Positions 1 to 13,588 of a DNA stretch of 64,000 nucleotides are shown piece after piece (position 1 is the stretch's first letter; every line of letters begins with the position of its first letter). The translations under genes were made by a program, and so were the position numbers. Below the pieces are notes generated by a model, which saw only the letters and a list, made by a program, of their open reading frames with translations, searched no databases and was not told the DNA's origin. Source of the DNA: Craterostigma plantagineum (lineage: Eukaryota; Streptophyta; Magnoliopsida; Lamiales; Linderniaceae); the NCBI GenBank assembly GCA_027422505.1, contig JAPQWV010000743.1, positions 1 to 64,000 of the forward strand, written 5' to 3'.

Positions 1-106
1 TATTTCCTTAATGTCATGATGCTGATACATCTCTCAAACATACAGTAATTGCAAGTACGTTAAAATCAAATCTCGGGCATTCAACCTAAAAAGGAGAGCA
101 GAAAAA

Positions 107-1009
107 ATGCCTGCTCAGAAGGTAGAAACGGGACACAACGACGTCGTCCATGACGTATCCATGGATTACTACGGCAAGCGCGTAGCAACAGCTTCATCAG
201 ATTCAACCATCAAAATAATCGCCGTAAGCAACAACTCTTCCCAGCACTTATCCACTCTGACCGGGCACCAAGGCCCCGTATGGCAGGTCACGTGGGCCCA
301 CCCCAAGTTCGGCTCATTGATCGCCTCATGTTCTTACAGCGGTCAAGTCATCCTATGGAAGGAAGGCAGCCCAGACGTATGGTCCCAGTCCCATACCTTC
401 ACCGACCACAAAGCCTCAGTGAATCCATCGCATGGGCCCCACACGAGCTGGGCCTGTGCTTAGCCTGCGGTTCGACCGATGGCAATATCTCGGTCCACAT
501 GGCTCGGGCAGACGGTGGGTGGACACAACCAAGATAGACCAAGCCACCCAGTTGGGGTCACATCTGTCTCATGGGCTCCTTCTATGGCTCATGGCTCGTT
601 GGGTTCTGAGCCAGTCTATAAGCTTGCACGCGGGCGGGTGCGATAACGCTGTGAAGGTGTGGAAAATTGCAGGACGGTGCTTGGAAGATGGATTCTTTCC
701 CGCCCTTCGAATGCATTCTGATTGGGTAGGACGTTGCTGGGGCGCCCAATTTGGGGCTTTCTAGGTCTACTATCGCTAGTGGTTCGCAAGATGGTACTGT
801 TTTATTATGGAGCGTGGCTGAAGAAGGGGGTCGATGGGAAGGTAGGGTTTGAAGGATTTCGGGGCGACTGTGTGGAGGGTTTCTTGGTCTTTGACTGGGA
901 ATTTGTGGCCGGGCTTATGGGGAGAATAATTGGCGCTTGGAAAGAAGGGGTGGATGGAGAGTGGCAAGAAGTTACTACCACTACTGCTACAGTTGATGGA
1001 CAGTTATAG
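107..1009 (+). pseudogene. SEC13: SEC13-like WD40 protein, frameshifted
   Basis: Seen: the ATG at 107 opens a reading frame whose first ~104 residues match plant SEC13 (start MPAQKVETGH, then WD repeats with DSTIKI and TGHQGPVWQV). After about 420 the same family continues in other frames: a segment with ACGSTDGNISV, a segment with GGCDNAVKVWKI near 640, then SGSQDGTVLLW near 780 and a C-terminal VDGEWQEV near 960. At least five single-base shifts separate these pieces. Overall length (~900 bp) equals that of a ~300-residue, single-coding-exon SEC13. Known: SEC13 pairs with SEC31 in the outer COPII coat at ER exit sites and also sits in the nuclear pore Y-complex. Inference: either a decayed copy or an intact gene carrying assembly indels. 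No poly-A tract argues for a retrocopy. Family assignment is firm; functional status is not. Confidence 0.8.
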
Positions 1010-1932
1010 GTAATAGATGTTTGTTGTATTGGCTTTTAATTGTGTTCCTATGAACATTTGGGATTTGCTATCTATTTTTCATTGGAACTGAAGGGCTTCG
1101 TTGTAGGTGATTTCTGTGTGTGTATTTGATATTCTTGGTTTGTAATGAATGGTCGCGTAATTGTTTTATCTTTTTTTTCGCAGTACAGTCGCTGTTGATT
1201 GCATATATTACCTGTTTAAGGAAATATGTAGTATAATCTTCACAAATGAATATATTTCAATTCTTGATAATCGCAGTTGACCCCAATAAGAAGGAAGGTC
1301 AAGTCCTCAATGAGTATCCAATTTTCACGAGCTGCGAAAAATTGAGAGAACTTTCTCTCTTCTTTGCAACGATCTTTTTTTTTCTAATTCTTTTTTTTTT
1401 TTCCGTTTTTGTGGTTTCTTTGTTTCTTTCTCGCTTAACCTGTATCCACTCATGAATGTTAGTAGATGAATCTCTTGATCTTTTTAAACCCCCGTAAATT
1501 CTTGTAATGATGGGCGAAACGGAATTAGATTGGTTAGAAAATGAAATTGTTGGTTTTCAATTGCATTCTTTTTTCTTTCCAATTTTAGTGAACAATTTTA
1601 ATTTCATGGGAGGTTATAGTTATTACACAATAATTGAAAGTGGTCCAAGTCGTCCTATCCCCTCCTTTGACCCTCTTGATCCGTACCACAGATCAAGATT
1701 CTGGTCTGGGATGAGAATCTTTTGCATCACAATCCTCAGTGGCGAATATGTAATTAACGAAAACTACAAGTCCTTTTATCAATTTCCCCCGCCACCGGCA
1801 AGAAAAGTCATCAACGCAACATCAAACCAAAAATTTGGTGGGCTGAGATTCCGACCAGATTATTCACCAGCAAAAACACACTCAATTCAATCAAATCTCA
1901 GCTTGTCGAACCTTCGAAAAGATATCACAGAT
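1010..1932. other. Spacer between SEC13-like and DUF760 genes
   Basis: AT-rich spacer with T-runs around 1375-1400. It probably holds the 3' UTR of the upstream gene and the promoter and 5' UTR of the next. I see no further gene in it. Confidence 0.5.
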
Positions 1933-3481
1933 ATGCCTTCATCGCTGCCGAGTCGGTTCATCGTGATCTCACGCGCCGGCCACCAGCTATCCACCAAGCC
2001 CACAGTCCTCCGCCCAATCCCCTCGCGACCCACCGTCCCATACGCGGAGTCCAAGAGGAGGACTGTGTCCGTTAGCTGCGTCTTCTCCGGCGTCGACGGC
2101 GGCGGAGAATCGGACGAGTTTGTGTCCACCAGAAATTCGGGTTTAGCCGCGAATTCTCGGTGATCGCGACTATGCTGAAGAAAATCGAGCCATTGGACAA
2201 TTCGATCATATCGAAGGGGGTTTCAGATTCCGCAAGGATTCGATGAAGCAGACGATTTCCACCATGTTTGGGCTATTGCCGTCCGATCAATTCCAAGTCG
2301 TCGTTAGGTTCTCGAAGGAACCGCTTGATCGGCTTATAGTTTCGTCTATCGTCACTGGGTAATTAATTTAGATAGATTTCTGCTTTTTCTTTTTTCCATT
2401 TTGTTGGATATTTTGAAGTGTGTATTGTTATCAGATACACTCTGTGGAACACAGAGTACAGATTATCGCTGGTGAGGAATTTTTCGCTGGATAGTTTAGA
2501 GAGGTCTGATTTTGCTGTGGTGAATTATAATGAGGTGAGGTGGGAAGAAATCGATGGAGATGGAGGTGAAAAACTCGCCGGCGTTCACTCGATGGATGTG
2601 AAAACGAATTAGAAAGAACGGATCTTCAGAAATCTGGAATCTTGCCCGCCGAAGCATTGAGTTATATTCATCGATTAGAGTCGAAGTTAGCAGAGGCCAA
2701 GCAGGTGATTAATTTTCTTGATATTAGATGCTATCCATTCCGTGCTTTTGATTGCTTTGCTCAACATCATCTGTTTCTAATTCTTATGGTAATATTCTTC
2801 GAAAATGTTTTGATCGATTTTGCTGCTTACCCTCTGTCGCTTCTTGGAAAAGCGAGTGAATCAGGACTTGCATCATTTTCATCCCAAGTATGTTTTTTTA
2901 ATAGTCGACACTCGTATTACAGGAGCTTGAAGCTCGGAGGCAGAAAAATATGGAGATGGAGAAAATGAGACGGAGCAATAACAACTTGCTCGAGTATTTA
3001 AGGTCTCTGGGACCTGATTTGGTAATGATCCCAGTCTCACAACCTCCTAATTCTACTATTTCAAATTCGATGTGTTACTAGTGAATCTTAATAAGCTATA
3101 TTCAGGTAACTGAACTGTCTAAACATCTTCTCCCGAAGTGGAAGAAGTTATCCATGAAATCGCTCAAAACACACTGCATAGATTCTTCAAAGATGATCGA
3201 CATATTTCTGGCGATTATACGGAGTTGCCTTTAAGCAGACACGAAGAGCTAGAGAGCGATGCTTACGACCACTTGGGACTTCGCGGGATAATTTGGCCAA
3301 GTTACTCTTTTGGTAAAATCTTCATTAGTTTATATCATTCGTTCTCTTACGAGATCTAACTCTTTCACAGTACTGCTATAATGTTTGAAAACCAAAACAT
3401 TGTCAGGTGTATGCTTATGGGCCATCATTTAGAGGTTTGGAGAACAGATTACATCTTAGCTGTGTTGTTGGGCTGTTGTAA
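1933..3481 (+). CDS. DUF760 plastid-targeted protein (At3g17800/At1g48450 type), frameshifted
   Basis: Seen: the start at 1933 gives a Ser/Thr/Arg-rich N-terminus (MPSSLPSRF...) typical of a chloroplast transit peptide. About 2172-2360 encodes MLKKIEPLDNSII and DSMKQTISTMFGLLPSDQF, the DUF760 signature, followed by VTGYTLWNTEYRLSL after an intron near 2360-2433. Later exons encode ILPAEALSYIHRLESKLAEA (~2640), LLEYLRSLGPDL (~2985), LPKVEEVIHEIAQNTL (~3133), LAKLLFW (~3280) and, after another intron, the C-terminus GLENRLHLSCVVGLL with stop at 3479-3481. At least four single-base shifts interrupt the frame, for example at ~2158, ~2247 and ~3435. Known: the family is plastidial and of unknown biochemical role. 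Inference: a real gene, with shifts due either to decay or to assembly error; the strongly conserved last exon favours the latter. Confidence 0.72.
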
Positions 3482-4068
3482 GAAGCAAAACAAGTAGAGA
3501 AAGGAGGGATTTGTATATATGTCTTTATCTTTTCTCGACATTTCAGATCGCTTACCTTCGGCAAAGAATGACAGTTTTGCGTGGCTATGTTAGTTCTATA
3601 ATGTTTAATTCATAAGAAATATTGCATGCCAAAGTGTAAGATCATCCTTCGTAATATAGAACACATTTTTATGATCGTGCAGAAGATCGATTGGACTTGG
3701 AGAGACTTGCATGGGAGTTCTCAAACAGTGATGTAATGAAACAGTTTCAACAAACCAGAAAATCATGTAACTGAAAAATTAAATGAGCAGCGAAATCTAT
3801 TTTTCACTATGTACAAAAAAGCATACAACAAAGAAACTTAGCACACAATTGATGATCCAAGCGCAGCCATGTTCTTCAGGGCACTCCATTGCAGCAGTTA
3901 TTTTAAGGCAGAAAACCAAGTATACATAGCATAGGCCTAAACCTGCCCAAAGAAACGATTCAACGCCCATGATGACCATTGACATACATAAATACATACA
4001 TAAATACATATATATATATATTTTGTGTGTGCGTGTGTACGTACCTAACGTATTACAAAATTGGATAA
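3482..4068. other. Converging 3' flanks of DUF760 gene and SIN3-like gene
   Basis: AT-rich DNA between two convergently transcribed genes, with a (TA)n run at about 4008-4021. It probably carries both 3' UTRs. No other gene is visible. Confidence 0.5.
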
Positions 4069-7000
4069 TTAAGACGCAGTAGTTGCAGCCAAAAACTGGT
4101 GGAACTTTTGGACTTTTGAGTGTTTTTCGGCTGAATATTTTTCTGCTGATTTACGCCTCCTTCGAAGGCGAAGAAAGTAGTCCTCAGAGTCCAGCAGGTA
4201 TGAGATCTGCAGTCACCATTCATGTATTACAGAATTCTTAAAAGGTGCTTAAAGACTAAGTTTCCAACTTTTAACAGACTGTGTTACCTTTGATGATGAA
4301 GTTGACATCTTATATTCTAACCCATTCATGATTAGAGCGTTTTCTGTAGCCATACATATAGCGGTGGACTCATCGATATTAAGGTACTCTCTCATATTCC
4401 TGTAACGTATGTGAGCAGAATATAATCAGAAAGTAATACTCAACACTCAGCCAAGAAATATTTCTAACCATATCTTCGATATATGGCCGTAAAACCATGT
4501 CTTATTGCCTAATAAATGAGTAGAGATTTAGCTCTTCCCTTACGTAAAAGAAGTACCATACCTTTTCAGCTTGACCGCAGATGACTCTTTTCCCTGATCG
4601 ACTGTAAGAAATCCTCGTGAAGATAGGTCGAGAAATTAGCATCCATCGAAATTGCACAACTTCAGACTTCTCATTCGCATCGTCCATCAATCGGATAGAC
4701 AATCGGGTCGTAGGGGAAGTTTTCTATAACAAAGAGAAGCGTAGTTCTAAAAATCTGCGAATATATCTACTCTTATAAAGTTGTATCAGGGGAGGAGACG
4801 TACACATTCGAGCCTGTAAATGTTCTCATCATGGAGGAGGACATGGACATTTTCGTAGTAAACTGAATCAACATACTTGTCTAACTTCCTCGATCTTTCA
4901 TACTCGTACAAGCTCATCAGCTTGCACTCAACCTCTTCGTTCGTTACAGTTTGTATCTGTAGCAAGAACAGATATAGATACTCGTGAGAAAATGCTGAAA
5001 CTCACGCTTTTTACTTGATAAACTGCTTTAACTACCTGTTGACCAGCTTGTATATCACCTTATCCAAAGTGAACAAAGCGTAGGAGTTGTTTCCAATCAA
5101 GGAACGACAATCGTCTTCAAATTTTGTGCTGTCAGAAGATCCATCAAGCAACTAAACAGTGCAGTCATGAACCTGAAGAAAAAGATATGCCAAAAATCAA
5201 TGCAAATGAGGATAGATTCCGAAAAACGTTCCAAAAAATAATCAAGATTTTCCAGCTTTTATTACTCACCTATCGTAGGAATTCGAATTTGCATCCTTTA
5301 TCGTTCTCCGTTTTGATTCGACGTTCAAACTCATTTCGCTGAAAGTATTCTCTCGTACAGACACTGTGAGGAATTGGAAAGTACAAAAACGGTTAGCATA
5401 CAATCTCTTCCAGTATTTAGAATACAAAGCTGTCATAAATGGAAACTTTCCTACGGCTAATTACCTGATGCAGCCTGAAAAGCACATAGTAGGCATCATT
5501 TCCGTAAAATACCCGTAAATGTTTTTGCCATCAGCTACAGATGATGAACCAACAAACTTTGAAAGAGGCTTACAACTCATCAGAAACCGTTCAGCCAGTG
5601 GCAATGCTGTATTTTCTCCGCCATTATAGTGACCTTCGCTTATTACATTCTCAGTCTCACCTTCACTCTCAGCTTTGCCGTCTTCCTCGCCATGCTCTCC
5701 ATCTTCGTCGTGATCCTCTTGTGAACATTTATCAGCAGCAGATTCACTGCAGAGGCATCCTCTGCGGCTTCGGAGATATTTTCACTGTTTTCATCATAAG
5801 CAAAGATCTCTTCATGAATCACTTTTTCAGCTTCCATTGCTTCAAAGTCGCCATTAGAGGACAGCTCGCCCTCTTCTTTCTCGTTTATAGAAGGGTCGAG
5901 GAGATCTTTGAGCCCATTCGATCCTTTTGCATTCCCCCCACACTGGCAGGTAAGCACAAAATGTTGGTACTACTAAACAAGAAGATTGGGATGGAAGGAG
6001 AAAAATCTTAAAAATATAGGGAAAATGACATAGAAAGGGGAAGAATTCAAAACGCCAATTGAAAGAGCTCGTTGTCATAAAAAGGAGAAGCCTTTTGCTC
6101 TAGCATTAGGCAGAAAGCAATCATAACTCATACCTCTGAGGAAATCACATCATCTGTAGCAGACTTGGGTTCATCGACATTGTTTGCCCAAGAAGAACTT
6201 GCACCATGCCCTGGAACTCAAGATAAGATTTTGTTTCAGCTTTTAATAGGTTTCTGTATAAAATAAAATAGTTTGAAAAAGGAAAGAATATCCAAAACAA
6301 AATGACAAAATTAAACGATAACACAATACTCAAATTGAACAAAAACGTTTTTATACCAGAAGAAAAGTGAAAACTTTATAACCTGAAAATAACAGTAAAC
6401 ACAAGGAAAAATTTTTATCCTTATCATAAAGTGAGGACATTGACAGATACAACAAGCATACCGTAATTAGATCCTTGTCCCAAAACAGCCAGGTCAGATT
6501 TGGATTTTCTCGCACAAGAAATGACAGTTAGCCCATCAATAGTTGGTACCTTCGTAAACTCAGTCCTATTGGAATTCCCATGTTGTGGTGATGTGTTAGA
6601 ATCGCCATTGCAGGTTAAAGGCTTTGAATGCTTTATGCTTGGGCCATTGGTGCCATCACTAGGGTTGCCTTCGCTTTCGTTATAGCATTACATACACCTT
6701 TCTCTTCAGCATTCTCTGAAGAATGCAGGTGTGAGTGTATGCCAAACATCGGCTCAAGAAAAGTGGCCCAGAACCTCAACACTTTGTCCATTTGTTCCTT
6801 ATTGGAGCAGATCTCCTCGCACGAGTACTTAATGATCTTGTGAACATCTTCGTGAACTTCGTTGTCAGCGTAACCAAATTCAATGGTAGGAGTTATCGCA
6901 TGCCTTTTACTACCACCAGCAATAGTACTGAGAAGTAATTCATCCTCGTTCTGGTTTTCATCCTTCATCACTTTGATTTCTGTCACTAAGGCTGTCAAAT

Positions 7001-10000
7001 AAATCACCAACAGAAATCAAAACCGAATCAAAGAAATTTCCAAGACTATGGAATATGACTTATATCCCATATTCAATTAACCACAGGCCATAAATTATTA
7101 GAATGACTACTGAACCTTGATCAACGCTGTCGCTCAAAAAGGGAAAAAAGTTCAGCTCAATGTAAAAATTCGACAAGTACTTAGATGCAAAGGCTACACA
7201 AACAAGTAGTTTCAAAGCAAACAGAAAGAGAATATAAATAACTAGCAGGCCTAAAATCATATTAACACAAAAATCTATCAGACATGTTTTCTTAAAGTTA
7301 CAATCAACTAAGGATGAAAGAAATAGTTAAACCCACATTTTGTGCTCAAGTTCTTCGAATCTGCTGCTTGAAGTAGAAGCTGCGATGGTCCAAAGATCTG
7401 TAGTGATTTTTAGCATAGATTTCGGCCCAAACACTGTTAAAATCTGAACGGCACTTAGTCCATTCCTCCTGCTTTTGCTTAAGGCGGGTCAGGATGACAG
7501 GTAGAGCAATAGACGGGTTTTTCTTCAAAATGTCAATCACGTCAAGACCATGGTCACCATATATGCGTTCGATGCATCTTATGTTGAGTGCTGCATAAAA
7601 TAAGCAAGGAAGCCAGCGTGTAAGTAACCCATTGCTTTCTTTAGATTATACTTATGAAGAGACACATAAAGATATGGAATTCCATAGATCACGACATATA
7701 TAATCCACAATTATATATCTAAGACAAACCTGTGAAGTGTTCGTCAATACGTAAGGGACCATCCAAACTGATTGAATTGTTAGTAATACTGTTTAAGAGC
7801 TCCTCCACTCGCTTTGCAGATGAACTTACAGATTCCAGCAACATGTCCAGCTCGAATCTAAAACATAGGCAAGTTCAAACCCGACAAAGAAATAAAAGGT
7901 TACCTCAAAACAGACAAATAAAGTAGTGTTTTATTGCAGCAAGTGAATAAGACAAGTTACAGAGATTAAAGTTCTATACCTATCATCTTCACATCTAAAC
8001 AAGCTCTCTTCAAACTGGTTTCTTCTCATATGCTTGAATGAGTAATCTTCACTGCCAGAAGTCACAGACACCCAATGATCATTTAGAACTTCATTGCCCA
8101 GACGTGACTCTCACTAGCTGAAGTTATTGGATACTGCATGAGAAAGTTTGTAAGAAAAAATTACTCCAGGCCGAACAATTCCAACAACGTTCATCAACAT
8201 TTGATTCATACATCGTCAGGAGAAGACGGTAACTGGGAGTACAGCGTTGACTGTTTCGAAAGATCAAGCTCTTGAATGGACTTTCCCCAGTATTTGGTAT
8301 TTTGTCTATCTTTCTCTTTCACGCTCTCCACTTCACGCTTTTGTTCCTTCTCTTTCTCCGCGATTCTCAAGGGTTTTGAAGAACTTCCTTCGTTCCATAA
8401 TGTTTCTGCGATATTTGTACCAGCTTTGTCATAAAAGACAACAAAAAATTATAACATTATCATCTGATGGTGTAAAGAGTTCGATTATTTAAGGGCTTGG
8501 GCAGGAAAGCTGGTCGAGTGGACTCCAATTCATAGGAGGAGCAAAAATAATATCGTAATAACAGAAAAGAATTGATGAAGTGGATAAATATACTTACTTT
8601 TCCCATCATGCCAGCCAAAAATCCATCTAAACAAGAAACAGTTACGAAAAAAATAACAATAACAAGAACAAAAAGTAAGGTAAAGGCAATCAATACACAC
8701 CGATTCGCTCACAGCGCTCAAGAAATTCATTGAAACCATCCATAAGATCGGGATATTTTCCAAGCAAATCAGCAACCTGGAACCATTTCCATGTAAGAAC
8801 GAGGACAAAATTAAACAGGGATCGAGAAATGTACAATTTAGTCATGTGATTCAGAAAAATTGAGGTGAAAATTGCCATACCAAGCTTTGCAATTCGTTTC
8901 TCGTGATAATTTCTTTACTGTATATGTGCAGACATTTTATGAAAGCTTGATAGTCATCAGCACTTCGAAGCCTCTCCTTTACTTTCTCACAGAAGGTAAA
9001 CTCATTGTTGTACATGCCTGACATCAGAAAGCAATATAGAAGTTGAAAGAAAAGGGTGAAACTCCATATGCCAATATCAAACAGTAAAGATCAAACTTCC
9101 TAATGAGAAGTTACAGAAAAAACCATCAAATGCAATGAATATTTGAATAAGATAAACAAGAAAAAAAAATTGGACATGGTAACTCACTTTTATCGTCATA
9201 TGAGGCCACACGACCTCAAAATCTTCAGCTTTACGAGCAGATTTATGCTTCTCTGAATGCCGAACCACGCCAAGGTCCCCTTTATTACCGATTTGTACTC
9301 TCTGTCCTCAGTTTCATGGTTCCTCTTATTCGTATTTTCTTCTGCTCCTTGTGCAGTTTCCCAGCTGTTTTATCACCATCCATATCTCTATCTCGCTCTC
9401 CACTGGGCTCAACCTTAATGTCTTTTCTTGGTCGTACCTAGAACATCACAACCGCATGCAGTCTTCGATTAGAAATCAGTGAAGCAGAAAGAGAGTATCA
9501 CTATGAAACGATTAAAAAAGAAAAAAAAAAAAACTTCTCAGTGAGAGAGGGATGAACCATGGCGTTGCAGAGCTCCTCTCATCATGACGAACAAAGAAGC
9601 ATGAGAAGCCGAAGTATCGGGTAAGAATCTTGTGAACTCATCGAGCAGGTCGGGATGGTCCTCAAAAGGGCTGCAACCTTAAGCAAAAAAAGAAAGAAAA
9701 GAACATAGAAAATAGTTTCAGAAAAGTAAAGGATAGAAGACAGGAATTGAGTTCAGACAAAATGAATGCATACCTCGTGGTAAACCTCAGTGATGCCCTT
9801 GTGTTCCTTACGGTACATATTCAAGATGTCCAGGAAAGATTTATAGACATGGTCGTCAGTTTGAAAACGTTTCTGAAAGAAAAAAAGAAATATTACAAAA
9901 CAACGGTCATGCTTCTGGCTTCAACTCGTCTGAGGGGAAATCAGGAAAAAATCATCAAATAAGATATACAATAACTCAACCTTGATTTTGTTGACAAAAC

Positions 10001-10981
10001 TTATTGCCTCGTCAAACTCGACCGTCTTCTTCGTAGGTGCTTCGTCTTCATCTGTGAGGGTAATCTCGTAACCCTTCGGCAAGAACATGTAAAGCCAAGA
10101 ATTAAGTTAGGGTGCCCCTTAAATAATTCCTTCACACGTGCTGTGACGCCAGGCGTCCCAATTCTGCAAATAACAGAAAAAAAATGAAAAAATAAGGTAC
10201 GCATGTGAGAAACTCAGACAAACATGGCTATCTTCCAAGAAAGATCCAATTCACCTTTGAGCCTTGAAATCTTTCATGACGTCAAGGAAACTATCGTACT
10301 TTTCCTTTTGATCTTCGAACATTTCCTTCACTTGCTTTAAATAACTCAGTGCATCTTTGGTGGTCAGTTTTTGCGCACCACCACCATCGCCACCGCCGCC
10401 ACCTATTTCACCGGCGGCACTAGGTGCACCTCCACCACCTGGAGATGGTCCGTACCTATCCATGGCTTTGTAGTAAGATTGAAACCTAGGAATTTCTATG
10501 CATATTTACAGAAATTTATTCGATATTAATAAACCCAAGGGATCCAAACTACAAGATTTTGTCTTTCATGTTCATAAATCATAACCACGGTCTATCGAAA
10601 ACTTCTTATACCAATACGACCTAAATCAGTCTCGAATACCAGTGAAGAAATAAGTTAACCTAACTTTCAGATTTCCAACATCTACTCTACGACTGTATGA
10701 AGGAGATCGCCAAATTAGACTCCTAATGCAAAGAACAAGCGATTACAAACATGCATCACATAAATCCAGCAAGTATGATGCTTTATTACACATGACCAAA
10801 AATCAGACCCACAACATAAAACAAAAGCAAAATCCGCCCAAACATCAAGCTAATTTCAGACGCAAGGAAACTGAAAACATAGTCAAAGGAAAAGATGCGC
10901 TTACGATTCTCCGCGGGAGGAAGAACTAATCTGCCGCCTGAACTGAGGGTTGGCATAAAACTCATCCCGAAATCGCTTCAT
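4069..10981 (-). CDS. SNL: SIN3-like transcriptional corepressor (paired amphipathic helix protein), many exons, frameshifted
   Basis: Seen on the minus strand: a short first exon starts at 10981 ([17 protein letters not shown], the usual plant SIN3 N-terminus) and ends at a GTAAG donor near 10902. The next exon (to 10251) has a Gly-rich stretch then PAH1 ([13 protein letters not shown]), continued at ~10165-10000 ([18 protein letters not shown]). PAH2 lies at ~9870-9550 and PAH3 at ~9015-8700 ([20 protein letters not shown]). The histone-deacetylase interaction region lies at ~8430-7340 ([20 protein letters not shown], then [20 protein letters not shown]). C-terminal SIN3 segments run from ~6985 to the stop at 4069-4071. 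Known: SIN3 is the scaffold of histone deacetylase complexes in the nucleus. Odd: most exons contain a one-base shift, for example at ~10091, ~9665, ~7360 and ~5710. Family certain; exon borders approximate. Confidence 0.88.
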
Positions 10982-11579
10982 CTGCAATTACACAAATCGT
11001 CAAGTGCAAGCATAAAAAAAAAAACGAGATTATGAAATGATAATATGCTTTAACCAAGGAACAAGAAACGATAAATTCGAAAGAGAGTCGAGTGCAAGAA
11101 AACTAACGTGTGATAAAGTGTCGTCCAGGATTTGAAAACTAAGAAAAGATTTATACAAACAGATCTAGTTGAAACGCCGACCGAAACAACTGTGTTTGCT
11201 TACAGATATCACTCAAAAATTTGTCAAGGACTCTGAAAAAAATACCAATCTCTCTCAAGACTAAATTTAAAGCCAGACACTTTCTATGAACAAACAAGAA
11301 CCGAGTCTCTGTAAGAGAAGGAACCAAGAGGAGAAAAACAAAAGGTATATATGTAGGCGCAGTTTTTGCACGTAAAATATTAGTTACGAGACTTCAATTT
11401 TTATCGTCCAAAATTTCGAAAATAATTGGGCTTTATATTGGGCTTTTAGCTCTCGACTGAAACCAGGTTTAATGACCGGACCGGACAGGCCGGAAACCGG
11501 TGAACCGGTCGAAGTTCCGGTCCCGATCTGGTTCATGTTTTGATTTTAAAAGAAACTAAGAAAATGAAAATAAGTACAA
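10982..11579. other. 5' flank of the SIN3-like gene
   Basis: AT-rich region upstream of the SIN3-like start codon. It should contain the 5' UTR, possibly a 5' UTR intron, and the promoter. A GC-rich stretch with repeated CCGG/CCGGT words lies near 11475-11530. No gene is visible. Confidence 0.45.
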
Positions 11580-11588
11580 TTTGAAAAA
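11580..11588. repeat. 9-bp target-site duplication (left) of MULE copy 1
   Basis: TTTGAAAAA here is repeated exactly at 15103-15111 on the other side of the element. A 9-bp duplication is the Mutator-superfamily hallmark. Confidence 0.85.
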
Positions 11589-12004
11589 GGGTTAATTACG
11601 CGTCAGGCCCTAGTAATATTTTCAACTAGTGTTCAGGCCCCAATCAAATTCCATTTAGTATGAAGGACCTGCTTTTCAAATTCTTAGAGAAAAATACCCA
11701 AACTACACGATATGACATATTTACCCCTAACAGATGCGAGCAAACTTTTGCCATCATCTTCTCCAACGAGCGAGCTAATCTTCAAGCTCGATTTCCACCT
11801 ATAATCTCGACATTCGTGAGCAGACAAGGTCCGACCATGACCAGTCGTCGTAGTAGAGCTCGAAGAGGCCACAGGCGAGTCGACAGGCTGCCGGAGCTTA
11901 CTTAATTTTTTTGTTTTTCCAAATCACTTGGCGACGTATGACACATCTCTTCTAGTAAATAACAAATCGTCACACAAAAATACAACATCTTACATTAGAA
12001 ATAG

Positions 12005-12770
12005 ATCCATATATTGTTAATAACACAGTCTGTATACAACCCATAGATCGGGAGAAAAAGAACGAAATCACAAAACGACACTAAAAACAGATGAAAACTG
12101 CATAAATCACGTCGTTATTGACTCAATAAGGTAAATAGACCTCAATTTCTCATGGGTACCTCGAATTTATACGATTAGTTGCAAGAAACGGATATTATAT
12201 TTTTCCTAAATCGTATAAAAAAGAAATACTTATAACATAAAAAAAATAACAAATATCTTATGGTTAATAACTGATATTGACTTAGAAGTAACACGTCGCT
12301 GAAAGGTAATAACGCATTGTCTGTAGGAAATAACACATTCTGTATACAACCAATGGATCGGGAGAAAAGAACGAAAATCACAAACGACACTAAAAAACAG
12401 ATGAAAACTGCATAAATCACGTAGTTATTGACTCAATAAGATAAAATAGACCTCAATTTCTCAAGGGTACTCGAATTTATACCGATTAGTTGCAAGAAAC
12501 GGATATTATATTTCCCTAAATCGTGTAAAAAATAAATATTTATAACATAGCAAAAAATAACAAATGTCTTATGGTGATTAACAAATTTTGACTTAGAAGT
12601 AACACGTCGCTGAAAGGTAATAACGCATTGTTTGTCGTAAATAACACAGTCTGTATACAAGTAATGGATCGAAAGGAATAAAACGAAATCACAAACGACA
12701 CTAAAAACAGATGGAAAACTGCATAAATCTCATTGTTTGTGACTAAATAAAGTTTTCCCGTCCTCAATTT
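12005..12770. repeat. ~305-bp tandem repeat array, left block of MULE copy 1
   Basis: A unit of about 300-310 bp recurs, anchored by the words AATAACACA, (A)TGGATCG, CAAACGACACTAAAAA, GAAAACTGCATAAATC, TTGACTCAATAAGGTAAA and CTCAATTTCTCATGGGTAC. TGGATCG-type anchors occur near 12045 (variant ATAGATCG), 12353 and 12664, giving spacings of ~308 and ~311 bp. Confidence 0.8.
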
Positions 12771-13588
12771 CAGATGGTCTTACTAATAAAGACGAATTCT
12801 TTATGTATCGAACGAATTCGTGCTTCCATCCCCAAATCAAAAATTTCGTCCAGAAATCGATTCAATAACAACTTTAACGGCCGAACAAGGTAAAAGCAAC
12901 TGAATAAGATAAAATCGAATCAAACGAGTTTTAATATTAAAGAAAAAGTAAGTCGGTAACCATGAAATTGAGAAAATTTTAGCTTTCTCTAAGACTAAAA
13001 CGTTTTTTAGTGAGTAACAGTTTACACAACAAATATAACACATATACATGTAAAAAAAACACTTCATTGAGAATATTCTAGAAGTTTCTAACGTCAGAGA
13101 ATTTAACAGAATTGCCAGAGCATATTTACAGGACTTTCTCAAAATTGTACTACATTAATTGGAAATAATAACACACGTTAGGTAAAAAAACAACTTGAAC
13201 TCAATTAATAACACACTGATCAATACTGATACCTCATAAATGTTATTTTAGTACCACGTCAATAATTCGATTAATTCGTACAAAAATACACTTTTATTTT
13301 GGATGTTTAATATGGATGTTCATGTAAATATATAATTTGATGAAGTTTAATCACCACATTCCTTTAAACACATTAGGCGAAATTTGATGTCAATATACGA
13401 ATGTTTGATCTCAATAGATATATAAACATGTAGTCCTCCATTGCAAAACATAGACTATCACCTCTTTCAATGGAACATAACATTATAAATTGCACCACAA
13501 ACATGTTCAAACGTCAACAATAAGTACTAATAACATTTATAGACCACAATACAAAATACTAAGCTCAAAACCCTAAATCCGAGGCCCG

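Noticed and set aside
107..1009. SEC13-like sequence as a processed retrocopy
   Set aside because: Plant SEC13 genes are commonly single-exon, and no poly-A tail or flanking duplication was seen, so retroposition is not supported.
11684..11905. Small frames at the left ends of the two array-type MULEs (also 19534-19839)
   Set aside because: The frames are poorly conserved between the two copies, lack any recognisable domain and lie within the terminal repeat. I treat them as non-coding.
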